From Acidobacteriota bacterium (GTDB lineage Bacteria > Acidobacteriota > Terriglobia > Acidoferrales > 2-02-FULL-67-57): a DNA stretch of 12,229 bases. The notes below the pieces were generated by a model, which saw only the letters and a list, made by a program, of their open reading frames with translations, ran no database searches and was not told the DNA's origin. This document shows positions 1-6,602 of the stretch, one piece after another. A program made the position numbers and the translations under genes. Positions within the stretch are counted from its first letter, which is position 1. Each line of letters begins with the position of its first letter. Location: positions 1-12,229 of the forward strand of contig JACQTG010000247.1 of assembly GCA_016210895.1 (NCBI GenBank), given 5' to 3'.

Positions 1-1793
1 GGCTTGACTTCTTTCTTTTCCTCCTCGGCCTTCCTCTCCTCCGACTTCTTCTCTTCCGCTTTCTGCCCTTCCGTCTTCGTCTCTTCGACCGCAGGGGCAA
101 CCGGCTCCTTCTTCTCGGCAGCCGCTCCTTCTTTCTTTTCTTTCTCGTCTTTCTTCTCCTCTTCCGCTTTTTCTTCGTCACTCTGCGGGGCGAAGGGCGA
201 GGGCTCGTCGGCCTTCAAGGTGACGGCGAAAATGCCGGCGGTGTGGTGGTAGTTGAAGCGGTTGTCGAACTCGCCTGAGCTGGGGAAGAAGAAGCGCTCG
301 GAGATGAAGTAGAGATACTTGCCGTTCTGGTCGAAGACGGGGTCGAAGTCGTTGTAGAAGCTGTTGGTGATGGGGAAGACCTTCTTTTGTTCCAGCGAAT
401 AGAGGAAGACAGAGCGGAAGAAATTCGTGTCGGCCTTGGAGTAGGTCACCCAGCGGCTGTCGGGCGACCAGTCGGCGCCGGTGAAGCCACCGTACTCGCT
501 CTGGTCGATCAGCACCGGCTTCTTTTCCTCTTTGTCCACGTACCAGAGGCGGAGTTTCTTGTCCCAGTAGAGCAGCTTCTGGTTGTCAGGCGACCAGATG
601 GGCCCCCAGCGGTAAACACTGCCGTCGGACGTGATGCGGATTTCTTCGCCGCCTTTCTGCGGGCGAACGTAGAGTTCGTACTCGCCGGTGCGGTCCGAGA
701 GATAAGCCACCCAGTCGCCGTCGGGCGACCAGGCCGGACCCCGCTCGTGCACGTCGGGGGTGTCGGTGAGGTTGCGCGTACTGCCGTGCTTGATCGGGAC
801 GGTGAAGATGTCACCCCGGGCCTCGAACAGCGCCCGCGCCGCCGTCGGCGAGAGTGCGTAGGTGCGGATGCGGTCGGCCACGCCTTTGATTTCCGGTCGT
901 GCTACCACCAGGTCGCTTGCTACGCGCACGGGAATGGGGCTCGTCCGACCGTTCGTGAGGTCGTACGAGTAGAGCTGCCCGCCGTTCTCAAACACGATGG
1001 CGTCGGGCCCCAGGCTCGGCCACTTGACGTCGTACTCCTTGTAGTCGGTCAGCTTGCGCACGCGCTTGTTCCCCAGGTCGTAGCGGTAGAGGTTCATGAC
1101 GCCGTCCCGGTCGGAGGCGAAATAGATCGCATCGCGGTGCCACATGGGGAACATATCGTTGGCGTTGACGCGCGGCAGCTCCTCGTAGGTGTTGCGCTTC
1201 AGGTCGTAGACGGCGATGCGCGTCGCCCAGCCGCCGCGGTAGCGCTTCCACGTGCGGAACTCGCGCCCCCAGGGGTTGTAAGCGATGCGCTGGCCGTCGG
1301 GCGAGAAACTCGTCAGGCCACCGCGCGGCACCGGCAGCACTTCGGGGAATCCACCTTCCACCGGCACGAGGAACAGCCGATGATAGCGGGCCGAGGAACT
1401 GTACCGGTCAGAACGGAAGAGAACCTTTTTGCTGTCGGGCGTCCAACCCAGAACGAGGTCCGAGGAGGGATGGAAGGTGAGGCGCCGCGGCTCGCCGCCT
1501 TCGGCTGGAATCACGTAGACGTCCGAGTTGCCGTCATACTCACCGGTGAAGGCGATCCGCTGGCCGTCGGGGGAGAATTTGGGAAAGAGTTCATCGCCGG
1601 GATGCGCCGTGAGCCGGCGGGCGAGCGCATTGCCCGCGCGCGGCGCCACCCACAGATCGCCGGCATAGACAAAAACCACCTGGTCGCGCGAAATGTCCGG
1701 ATAGCGCATCAGGCGGGTTTCCGGCGTGGAGGCGATGGCGGCTGCAGCCAATACCAGCACGCATACCAGCAAGGCGGTTTGCTTCCAGTTCAT
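1..1793 (-). CDS. Tricorn protease homologue (S41 family), N-terminal propeller part, cut by window edge
   Basis: The first 597 codons of a gene that continues past the left edge. Residues 1-22 form a signal peptide (MNWKQ, then a hydrophobic run ending in AIAS), so the protein is probably exported to the periplasm. Residues about 30-525 contain repeated beta-propeller blades of the TolB/WD40-like type, seen as recurring SPDG/SPDS turns (FSPDGQRIAF at 74-83, FSPDGQRIAY at 163-172, WSPDGDWVAY at 355-364, WSPDSRWVTY at 442-451). The YPDISRDQVVFVYAGDLW start and the phrase LKADEPSPFAP are typical of tricorn homologues, whose propellers gate a C-terminal PDZ and S41 serine peptidase domain that degrades peptides. 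Those domains are outside the window. Residues 538-597 are almost entirely Lys, Glu, Ala and Ser: a charged linker. The ATG at 1793 follows a good GGGAGGGA ribosome site. The alternative, a plain TolB-like protein, is less likely. Confidence 0.9.
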   Translation of the reverse strand, partial: MNWKQTALLVCVLVLAAAAIASTPETRLMRYPDISRDQVVFVYAGDLWVAPRAGNALARRLTAHPGDELFPKFSPDGQRIAFTGEYDGNSDVYVIPAEGGEPRRLTFHPSSDLVLGWTPDSKKVLFRSDRYSSSARYHRLFLVPVEGGFPEVLPVPRGGLTSFSPDGQRIAYNPWGREFRTWKRYRGGWATRIAVYDLKRNTYEELPRVNANDMFPMWHRDAIYFASDRDGVMNLYRYDLGNKRVRKLTDYKEYDVKWPSLGPDAIVFENGGQLYSYDLTNGRTSPIPVRVASDLVVARPEIKGVADRIRTYALSPTAARALFEARGDIFTVPIKHGSTRNLTDTPDVHERGPAWSPDGDWVAYLSDRTGEYELYVRPQKGGEEIRITSDGSVYRWGPIWSPDNQKLLYWDKKLRLWYVDKEEKKPVLIDQSEYGGFTGADWSPDSRWVTYSKADTNFFRSVFLYSLEQKKVFPITNSFYNDFDPVFDQNGKYLYFISERFFFPSSGEFDNRFNYHHTAGIFAVTLKADEPSPFAPQSDEEKAEEEKKDEKEKKEGAAAEKKEPVAPAVEETKTEGQKAEEKKSEERKAEEEKKEVK

Positions 1794-2021
1794 CGGTGTT
1801 TATTCCCTCCCCGGTGGCATTCACCGGCACGAATCTTGGCTTGGACAACACACACTGGCGCTCGGGTGCACCTGGCTTGGTCTACGATGGAGGCAGCGAA
1901 CAGGTTCTCTCCCTTTTCCTGCTTGCTCTGGTTTGACGCAGCCAGTCCTGTTTGGGTAGAGGCGAAGTTTGCCCTCCCCCCGCTCGCAGAGCGCGCAGGG
2001 TAGCGCAGGGAGAGGGTCACG

Positions 2022-2035
2022 GTCAAGCTCTTGAC
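2022..2035. promoter_or_regulatory. Perfect palindrome overlapping the -35 box (candidate operator)
   Basis: GTCAAG at 2022-2027 and CTTGAC at 2030-2035 are exact reverse complements separated by CT. The right arm covers five bases of the -35 hexamer at 2031-2036, so a dimeric protein bound here would block RNA polymerase. No regulator is identified. The motif is not the E. coli (CTGT-N8-ACAG) or Bacillus (GAAC-N4-GTTC) LexA box. Confidence 0.45.
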
Positions 2036-2059
2036 TTTCGCTTTTTCTTCGCCTATGCT
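2031..2059 (+). promoter_or_regulatory. Sigma70-type promoter of the polymerase cassette
   Basis: TTGACT at 2031-2036 and TATGCT at 2054-2059 are separated by exactly 17 bases. Transcription would start near 2066, giving a leader of under 30 bases before the ATG at 2093, with an AGGAG ribosome site at 2081-2085. This is among the best promoter matches in the window. Confidence 0.65.
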
Positions 2060-2092
2060 GGCTCCTGTGGGGAAACCGGCAGGAGTTCTTAG

Positions 2093-2716
2093 ATGAGCAC
2101 GCAGCCGATACTACACGGCACTGCTTCTTTTTTGCCTAAGGCCTGGACCCTACCCCTGCGAGGACTCGCCGTCTTCTACGGTGGTTCGGAGGTGCCTCGA
2201 CTGGCGCACTACTTCCTGCCGGGGGTGTGGCGGCGCAAGCAGCAGGTGCTTTTCCTCGACGGAGCCAACTGTTTCAGCCCGCTGCGCGTGGCGCGCTTCG
2301 CCCGCGAGCGGCGGATTCCGCCGGCCGAGTTCTACGAGCGCATTCGCGTGGCCCGCGCCTTCACCTGTTTTCAACTGGAGGAGCTCATTGTGCGCCTGCC
2401 GCGTGCCCTGCGCTGCTTCCCGGCTCAGGTGGTGATGATCACCGGCCTGCCGGACCTGTTTTACGACGAGGACGTGGGTGCGGGGGAGGCGGCGCTCTCC
2501 TACCGGAAGACACTCGCGGCTCTGCGGAGCCTGCTCGAGCAGCCATTGGCCGTGGCGGTTTTTTCCGGCGGCTCGCCGGTGGTGCCGGAGTCTGGGCGGA
2601 GCCGGTTTTTTCCGCATCTGGTGCAGCAGGCCAGCGAGCTCTGGCGGTTTGTGCTGAACGGCGAGGACGTGCCCGAGCTGCTCTGCGAGCGCGCGCGGAC
2701 GCGCCTGCGGTGCTGA
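2093..2716 (+). CDS. RecA/RadA-like protein lacking ATPase motifs, PolB2-associated
   Basis: A 207-residue protein whose order of segments follows the Rad51/RadA core. FYGGSEVPRLAHYF (28-41) sits where the P-loop should be. VLFLDGANCFSPLRVARFAR (52-71) matches the RadA strand-helix that carries the catalytic Glu (IDTEGTFRPER type). RIRVARAFTCFQLEELI (83-99) matches the RadA phrase NIYVARAFNSDHQMLL. VVMITGLPDLFYDEDVGAGE (113-132) matches the Walker B region. The GxxxxGK(S/T) loop is absent, the catalytic Glu aligns with Ala58, and the Walker B Asp is replaced, so ATP hydrolysis is unlikely. It opens a cassette with the small protein (21 bases downstream) and the family B polymerase. I infer a structural or recruiting role for the polymerase, like that of ImuA or archaeal RadA paralogues. 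ATG chosen for AGGAG seven bases upstream. Confidence 0.75.
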   Translation: MSTQPILHGTASFLPKAWTLPLRGLAVFYGGSEVPRLAHYFLPGVWRRKQQVLFLDGANCFSPLRVARFARERRIPPAEFYERIRVARAFTCFQLEELIVRLPRALRCFPAQVVMITGLPDLFYDEDVGAGEAALSYRKTLAALRSLLEQPLAVAVFSGGSPVVPESGRSRFFPHLVQQASELWRFVLNGEDVPELLCERARTRLRC

Positions 2717-2737
2717 CGAGGTTCCGCGAGGTGTCCC

Positions 2738-3091
2738 ATGGGTCGTACTGTTCCGACGTTTCGTCAGCTCATCGAGGAGGAGGCGCAGCGGTGGCTGAAA
2801 TTCCGCCGCGCCCTCTATCGGGAAGACCAGGCCTATTTCGACCGCGTCTTCCAGCGTGTACGCCTCTACACCGAAGCCGCCACCTACCAGTGCCACGCCA
2901 ACCCGTTGGAGGCGATTCTGCTCGCCGTGGCCATTGACCAGGAAAAGCGCCTCTACGCGCTCGAACAGCTTCTCCGGCAGAAGGGACTCCTCGATGCGGA
3001 TCGAAGGCTGGCTCTTCGACCTCTACCCGAGCCCGCAGGGGATGACGCTGTGGGTGATCGAGCCGAACCGGAAGCACCACCGGCTGATTGA
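2738..3091 (+). CDS. Small helical PolB2-cassette protein (GRTxPTFR type)
   Basis: A 117-residue protein of unknown function. The N-terminal motif GRTVPTFRQLIEEEAQRW (2-19) and the later NPLEAILL (55-62) look like the conserved points of a small, mainly alpha-helical family. From memory, similar GRTxPTYR proteins occur in archaea, but I could not check this. Residues 1-85 are rich in Glu, Arg, Leu and Ala and likely form a helical bundle, with no membrane segment or signal peptide. The tail from about residue 86 is Pro/Asp/Ala-rich, probably disordered, and is encoded by the same DNA as the start of the polymerase gene (98-base overlap). It starts at ATG 2738 with GAGGTG just upstream. Its place between the RecA-like and polymerase genes suggests it acts with them, perhaps as an adaptor or DNA-binding subunit. 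That role is inference. Confidence 0.75.
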   Translation: MGRTVPTFRQLIEEEAQRWLKFRRALYREDQAYFDRVFQRVRLYTEAATYQCHANPLEAILLAVAIDQEKRLYALEQLLRQKGLLDADRRLALRPLPEPAGDDAVGDRAEPEAPPAD

Positions 3092-5204
3092 CTCGTTTTC
3101 GCCGGCCTTCTATGTTCACGGCTCACCCGCGCGCTTGGCACGCGTCCAGCGAGCGCTCGCCGGGCGCTACGCGGTCACCACTCGGCTAGTCGAGCGCACT
3201 CACCTCTGGGACGCTGCCCGCTGGACCGTGCTCGAGATAGCCGTCCACTCGCCGACTCAGTTCGATGCCGTGCGCCGGTTTGTCCGCCGCCTGGATTCGA
3301 CGCTGCGGCTCTACAACAGCGACCTCCTCCTGGCGGCGCTCTACGGCTTCGAGAAGCGCGTCTTTCCGCTGGCTTGGTGTGAGCTCGAAGTTGACGCCGA
3401 AAGGCGCGTTCGTGTGCTCGCCTGCCAGGACGACCCCTGGGCGCTCGACTACGAGCTGCCGCCTTTCCAGGTGATGCACCTGCGCCTGGCGGGTGTGGAG
3501 ACGCGCAACCCGAAGCGCATCAGCCAGGCGAGCCTCGAAGTGGAAATCGAAGGCCGCTGCTCTGAGCTGAGCGACCTGGACGAGCCCGCAGCCGTGGCGT
3601 TCAACCGTATGCTCGCGCGCTACGACCCCGACTTGGTGGTGACCGACTGGGGCGACTCGCTCCTGCTGCCCGGCCTGCTCCGGCAGGCGCGCCGCCAGCG
3701 CCTGGCGCTGCGCCTCAACCGCGATCCCGACCACCCGGTGCAGCACACCCGCGCGCGCAGCTTCGTTTCCTACGGGCGCACCTTGTTCAAGGACAGCAGC
3801 ACCATGCTTTTCGGCCGCCTACACGTCGACACCCGCAACTCCTTCATTGCCGGTGAATGCGACCTGGCCGGACTTTGGGAGCTCGCCCGCCTCACCAAGC
3901 TTCCCGTCCAGTACGCCGCCCGCACCACCACCGGCACCGGCATCAGCTATATGCAGATGGAAGTGCTCTACCGCGACCAGATTCTGATTCCCGAGCAGAA
4001 GAGCGAGCCCGAGGAGTTCAAGCGCCCTGACCAGTTGCTGCTGGCCGACCGCGGCGGGCTTGTCTTTCCGCCGCGGATCGGCTTCCACGAGAACGTGGCC
4101 GAACTCGACTGGCCCTCGATGTTCCCCACCATCATGGCCCGGTTCAACGTTTCTTCAGAAACCATCAACTGCCGCTGCTGTCCCGCGAGCCCGCCCATTC
4201 CGGAGCTTGGCTACCGCATCTGCCAGCGCCGGCGCGGCATCGCCGGGCGCACCGTGGCCCCGCTCATCGAGAAGCGCCAGCGCTACAAGGAGCGGCTCGG
4301 CCAAATTTCTTCCCCGGCCCTGCGGCAGACCTACAAGCTGCGACGCGACGCGGCAAAGTGGCTCCTGGTGTGCTGCTTCGGCTACTTGGGCTACAAGAAT
4401 GCGCGCGTCGGCCGCATCGAAGCCCACGAAGCCATCAACGCCATCGCTCGCGAGAGCCTGCTTCGCGCCAAGGAAGTGGCCGAAGGCGCCGGCTTCCGCC
4501 TCCTGCACGCCATCGTGGATTCGATTTACGTCCACAAGCCCGAAGCCACGCGGCTTGACTACGAGCAGCTTGCCCATCGGCTGAGCGAAGTCACCGGCCT
4601 GCCTATTGCTCTCGAAGCCGTCTACCGCTACCTGATTTTTCTGCCCTCAAAGCAATTTGACGACATTCCCGTGCCCAACCGCTTCTTTGCGGTCTCCGAA
4701 GCGGGCGAGTTGAAGGTGCGAGGGCTCGAGCTGCGCAAGCACGATACGCCGCCCATCGTCGCGCGCATGCAGGAAGAAGTGCTGTGCCTGCTGGCCGAGG
4801 CGCACGACTTCGCCTCCTACCGCCAGAAGCTTGGCGAGGCCGAGGCCGTGCTTGCGCGCTATGAGGAAAAGCTCGCGAGCGGCCGGCTGGCCTGGGAAGA
4901 CCTGGTGATTCGCAAGCGCCTGACCCAGCCGCCTGAGCGTTATGCGAAAGCCAGCCTAGTGGCGGTGGCGGCGCAGCAGTTGGCCGTGCGCGGCCTGCGC
5001 CTGCGCCCAGGCGAGTTCGTCGAGTATGTGATCACCGCCGCTGACGCTTCCCTGCCCTACGAGCGTGTTCGCGCCGCGGCCCTGCTCGATGGCACGCAGG
5101 GCTTCGACCGGAAGAAATACCTGGAGCTATTGCGGGAGGCGTTCGAACCCTTTCACCACTTCTGCCCGCTTGAGTGGCTCACGCCCGGGCGAAGCGAGCG
5201 GTGA
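2994..5204 (+). CDS. Family B DNA polymerase, PolB2-type with altered active-site motifs
   Basis: A 736-residue protein (E. coli Pol II is 783). The N-terminal domain is followed by a degraded 3'-5' exonuclease domain: Exo I is AGVET (166-170, Asp replaced by Gly167) and Exo II is TDWGDSLLLP (217-226, Asp replaced by Leu). The polymerase domain begins with motif A, ELDWPSMFPTIM, keeping Asp372. The fingers helix EKRQRYK (426-432) and motif B Lys455 are kept, but NSxYG is changed to VCCFG (459-463). Motif C reads HAIVDS (505-510), keeping Asp509 but not the first Asp of DTDS. These changes match the PolB2 family, described as inactivated in archaea with some bacterial members. Both metal-ligand Asp positions seem present, so activity is possible. 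ATG 2994 (AAGGGA upstream) gives the expected N-terminus; an in-frame ATG at 2856 adds an unlikely Ser/Pro/Arg-rich leader. Likely role: damage tolerance or accessory replication. Confidence 0.88.
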   Translation: MRIEGWLFDLYPSPQGMTLWVIEPNRKHHRLIDSFSPAFYVHGSPARLARVQRALAGRYAVTTRLVERTHLWDAARWTVLEIAVHSPTQFDAVRRFVRRLDSTLRLYNSDLLLAALYGFEKRVFPLAWCELEVDAERRVRVLACQDDPWALDYELPPFQVMHLRLAGVETRNPKRISQASLEVEIEGRCSELSDLDEPAAVAFNRMLARYDPDLVVTDWGDSLLLPGLLRQARRQRLALRLNRDPDHPVQHTRARSFVSYGRTLFKDSSTMLFGRLHVDTRNSFIAGECDLAGLWELARLTKLPVQYAARTTTGTGISYMQMEVLYRDQILIPEQKSEPEEFKRPDQLLLADRGGLVFPPRIGFHENVAELDWPSMFPTIMARFNVSSETINCRCCPASPPIPELGYRICQRRRGIAGRTVAPLIEKRQRYKERLGQISSPALRQTYKLRRDAAKWLLVCCFGYLGYKNARVGRIEAHEAINAIARESLLRAKEVAEGAGFRLLHAIVDSIYVHKPEATRLDYEQLAHRLSEVTGLPIALEAVYRYLIFLPSKQFDDIPVPNRFFAVSEAGELKVRGLELRKHDTPPIVARMQEEVLCLLAEAHDFASYRQKLGEAEAVLARYEEKLASGRLAWEDLVIRKRLTQPPERYAKASLVAVAAQQLAVRGLRLRPGEFVEYVITAADASLPYERVRAAALLDGTQGFDRKKYLELLREAFEPFHHFCPLEWLTPGRSER

Positions 5205-6531
5205 AGTGGCGGAGGAAGGGTGCCTCGTAGACGAGCTTCAACCCGCGGATGCGCTCACGCTCCCGCCAGACCTGCAGGATGACTTCGATCACGTAGTCAA
5301 TGTGGCTCTGGGTATAGACTCGCCGGGGAATGGCCAGCCGCACCAGGTCCATCGCCGCGTGCTCGCCAAACATCAGCGTGCCGATTTCGCAGGAGCGGAT
5401 GCCGCCGGCGAGATAGAGCTCGGCGGCCAGGGCCACGCCGGGAAACTCCCGCGGCGCGATGTGCGGGCAGAAGGCGCGCGCGTCGAGGTAGATGGCGTGC
5501 CCGCCGGGCGGCTGGACGATGGGCACGCCCTGCTCGGCAATGTGGTTGCCGAGGTAGGCCGTGGAGACGATGCGGTAGCGCAGGTAGTCCTCATGGAGCG
5601 CCTCCTCGAGCCCCACGGCGATGGCTTCCAGGTCGCGCCCTGCGAGTCCCCCGTAGGTGGGATAGCCCTCGGTGAGGATGAGCAGGTTTTTCTCCTGCTG
5701 CGCCAGCCGGTCGTCGTTCGTGCAGAGGAAGCCGCCGATGTTGGCCAGGCCGTCTTTCTTGGCTGACATGGTGCAACCGTCGCCGAGGCGGAACATCTCC
5801 TGCGCAATCGCTTTCGGGGTTTTCTCTGCGTAGCCCGGCTCGCGCAGCTTGATGAAGTAGGCGTTCTCGGCGAAGCGACAGGCGTCGAAGTAGAGCGGCA
5901 GGCGATGACGGTCGCAGACGGCGCGGACGGCGCGGATGTTTTCGAGCGAGACCGGCTGGCCGCCGCCCGAGTTGTTCGTCACCGTCAGCATCACCAACGG
6001 AATGCGCCCGGGGTGGACGCGCGCGATCAACTGCTCAAGCGCCGCCACGTCCATGTTGCCCTTGAAGGGGTGGCGCGTGGCGGGCTCGCTGCCTTCGCGG
6101 ATGGGCAAGTCGACGGCCTCGGCGCCGGTGGCCTCGACGTTGGCCCGTGTGGTGTCGAAGTGGGTGTTGTTGGGCAGGACGGTGCCGGGCTTGCACATCA
6201 CGCTGAACAGGATGCGTTCGGCGGCGCGCCCTTGGTGAGTCGGGATGACGTGCTTGTAGCCGAAGATCTCCTGCACCGTGCGCCGCAGCCGCTCGAAGCT
6301 GGTGCTGCCGGCGTAGCTCTCATCGCCCACCATCATCGCCGCCCACTGCTCCGTGCTCATCGCGCCCGTGCCGGAATCGGTCAGCAGGTCAATCAGGATG
6401 TCTTCGGCAGGGATGAGAAACAGGTTGTAGCCGGCCTCTTCGAGCAATCGTGCGCGCTCCGTGGGCGTGGTCCAGCCGATCGGTTCGACCATCTTGATCT
6501 TGAACGGCTCAATAATCGTCTTGAATTCCAT
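5179..6531 (-). CDS. tnaA: Tryptophanase (L-tryptophan indole-lyase)
   Basis: A 450-residue PLP-dependent beta-eliminating lyase that splits L-tryptophan into indole, pyruvate and ammonia in the cytoplasm (E. coli TnaA has 471 residues). EPFKIKMVEP (8-17), IDLLTDSGTGAMS (47-59), PTHQGRAAE (97-105) and FDACRFAENAYFIK (215-228) are family signatures, and the PLP lysine lies in MSAKKDG (Lys259, second Lys). The close relative tyrosine phenol-lyase shares most of these. Three positions that separate the two are of the tryptophanase kind: Asp126 (FDTT; Thr in tyrosine phenol-lyase), Ile383 (CEIG; Arg there) and His442 (LRHFTA; Phe there). Around the PLP lysine the sequence (GLANIGGFLC) is closer to tyrosine phenol-lyase. 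No TnaC-like leader peptide gene is seen in the 71-base upstream gap, so E. coli-style attenuation is not supported. GAGGGAAC precedes the ATG. The 3' end overlaps the polymerase gene by 26 bases, tail to tail. Confidence 0.9.
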   Translation of the reverse strand: MEFKTIIEPFKIKMVEPIGWTTPTERARLLEEAGYNLFLIPAEDILIDLLTDSGTGAMSTEQWAAMMVGDESYAGSTSFERLRRTVQEIFGYKHVIPTHQGRAAERILFSVMCKPGTVLPNNTHFDTTRANVEATGAEAVDLPIREGSEPATRHPFKGNMDVAALEQLIARVHPGRIPLVMLTVTNNSGGGQPVSLENIRAVRAVCDRHRLPLYFDACRFAENAYFIKLREPGYAEKTPKAIAQEMFRLGDGCTMSAKKDGLANIGGFLCTNDDRLAQQEKNLLILTEGYPTYGGLAGRDLEAIAVGLEEALHEDYLRYRIVSTAYLGNHIAEQGVPIVQPPGGHAIYLDARAFCPHIAPREFPGVALAAELYLAGGIRSCEIGTLMFGEHAAMDLVRLAIPRRVYTQSHIDYVIEVILQVWRERERIRGLKLVYEAPFLRHFTARFARA

Positions 6532-6563
6532 TGTTCCCTCGGCCCGGCCAGGTTTCCGGGCGG

Positions 6564-6573
6564 TGATATAGTA
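6564..6573. promoter_or_regulatory. Overlapping divergent -10 elements
   Basis: On the plus strand TGATATAGT (6564-6572) is an extended -10 (TG-N-TATAGT) for the gene at 6603. On the minus strand TACTAT (complement of 6568-6573) could be the -10 for tnaA. Neither has a good -35 at 17 bases. The two share five bases in the 71-base gap between divergent genes. Confidence 0.4.
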
Positions 6574-6589
6574 CCGGAGCGGGGCGGTG

Positions 6590-6596
6590 GGAGGAG
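6590..6596 (+). promoter_or_regulatory. Strong ribosome site that decides a TTG start
   Basis: GGAGGAG lies six bases before TTG at 6603-6605. No ATG or GTG with comparable spacing opens the same frame, so the TTG is the best start for the DUF1122-like gene. Confidence 0.7.
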
Positions 6597-6602
6597 CAAC
6601 GT

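Larger units (their letters stand above)
1794..2092. other. Divergent intergenic region between tricorn homologue and polymerase cassette
   Basis: This 299-base region has no supportable gene. Its left end holds the ribosome site of the tricorn gene (minus strand, complement of 1804-1811). Next to it is a perfect 6-base inverted repeat, CCGGTG at 1811-1816 and CACCGG at 1822-1827 with a 5-base loop, which would lie in the tricorn 5' leader. Its right end holds the promoter and palindrome of the polymerase cassette. I see no convincing minus-strand promoter for the tricorn gene. A TTGACG at 1933-1938 on the plus strand has only a poor partner -10. Confidence 0.6.

Noticed and set aside
387..2003. 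Long open frame of 538 codons on the plus strand
   Set aside because: It lies antisense to the tricorn gene, whose translation shows a signal peptide and propeller motifs; the plus-strand product has no recognisable domain and is a shadow of GC-rich codon use.
1909..2017. Scattered CTCCC / GGGAG inverted matches in the intergenic region
   Set aside because: Short matches far apart in GC-rich DNA; no consistent stem and no repeated unit elsewhere in the window.
2062..2085. CTCCTG / CAGGAG inverted repeat that could hide the ribosome site of the RecA-like gene
   Set aside because: The predicted transcription start near 2066 falls within the left arm, so the hairpin would not be complete in the mRNA.
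2150..2896. 248-codon minus-strand frame opposite the RecA-like and small genes
   Set aside because: Product is compositionally odd (His/Arg/Gln-rich) with no motifs, while the plus strand has conserved phrases, ribosome sites and a promoter.
2856..2993. Upstream in-frame start for the polymerase
   Set aside because: The extra 46 residues are Ser/Pro/Arg-rich, lie wholly inside the small gene and lack conservation signs; ATG 2994 gives a normal family B N-terminus.
5179..6531. Tyrosine phenol-lyase instead of tryptophanase
   Set aside because: Asp126, Ile383 and His442 are the tryptophanase residues at the three positions that separate the two enzymes, although the PLP-lysine region alone looks more like tyrosine phenol-lyase.
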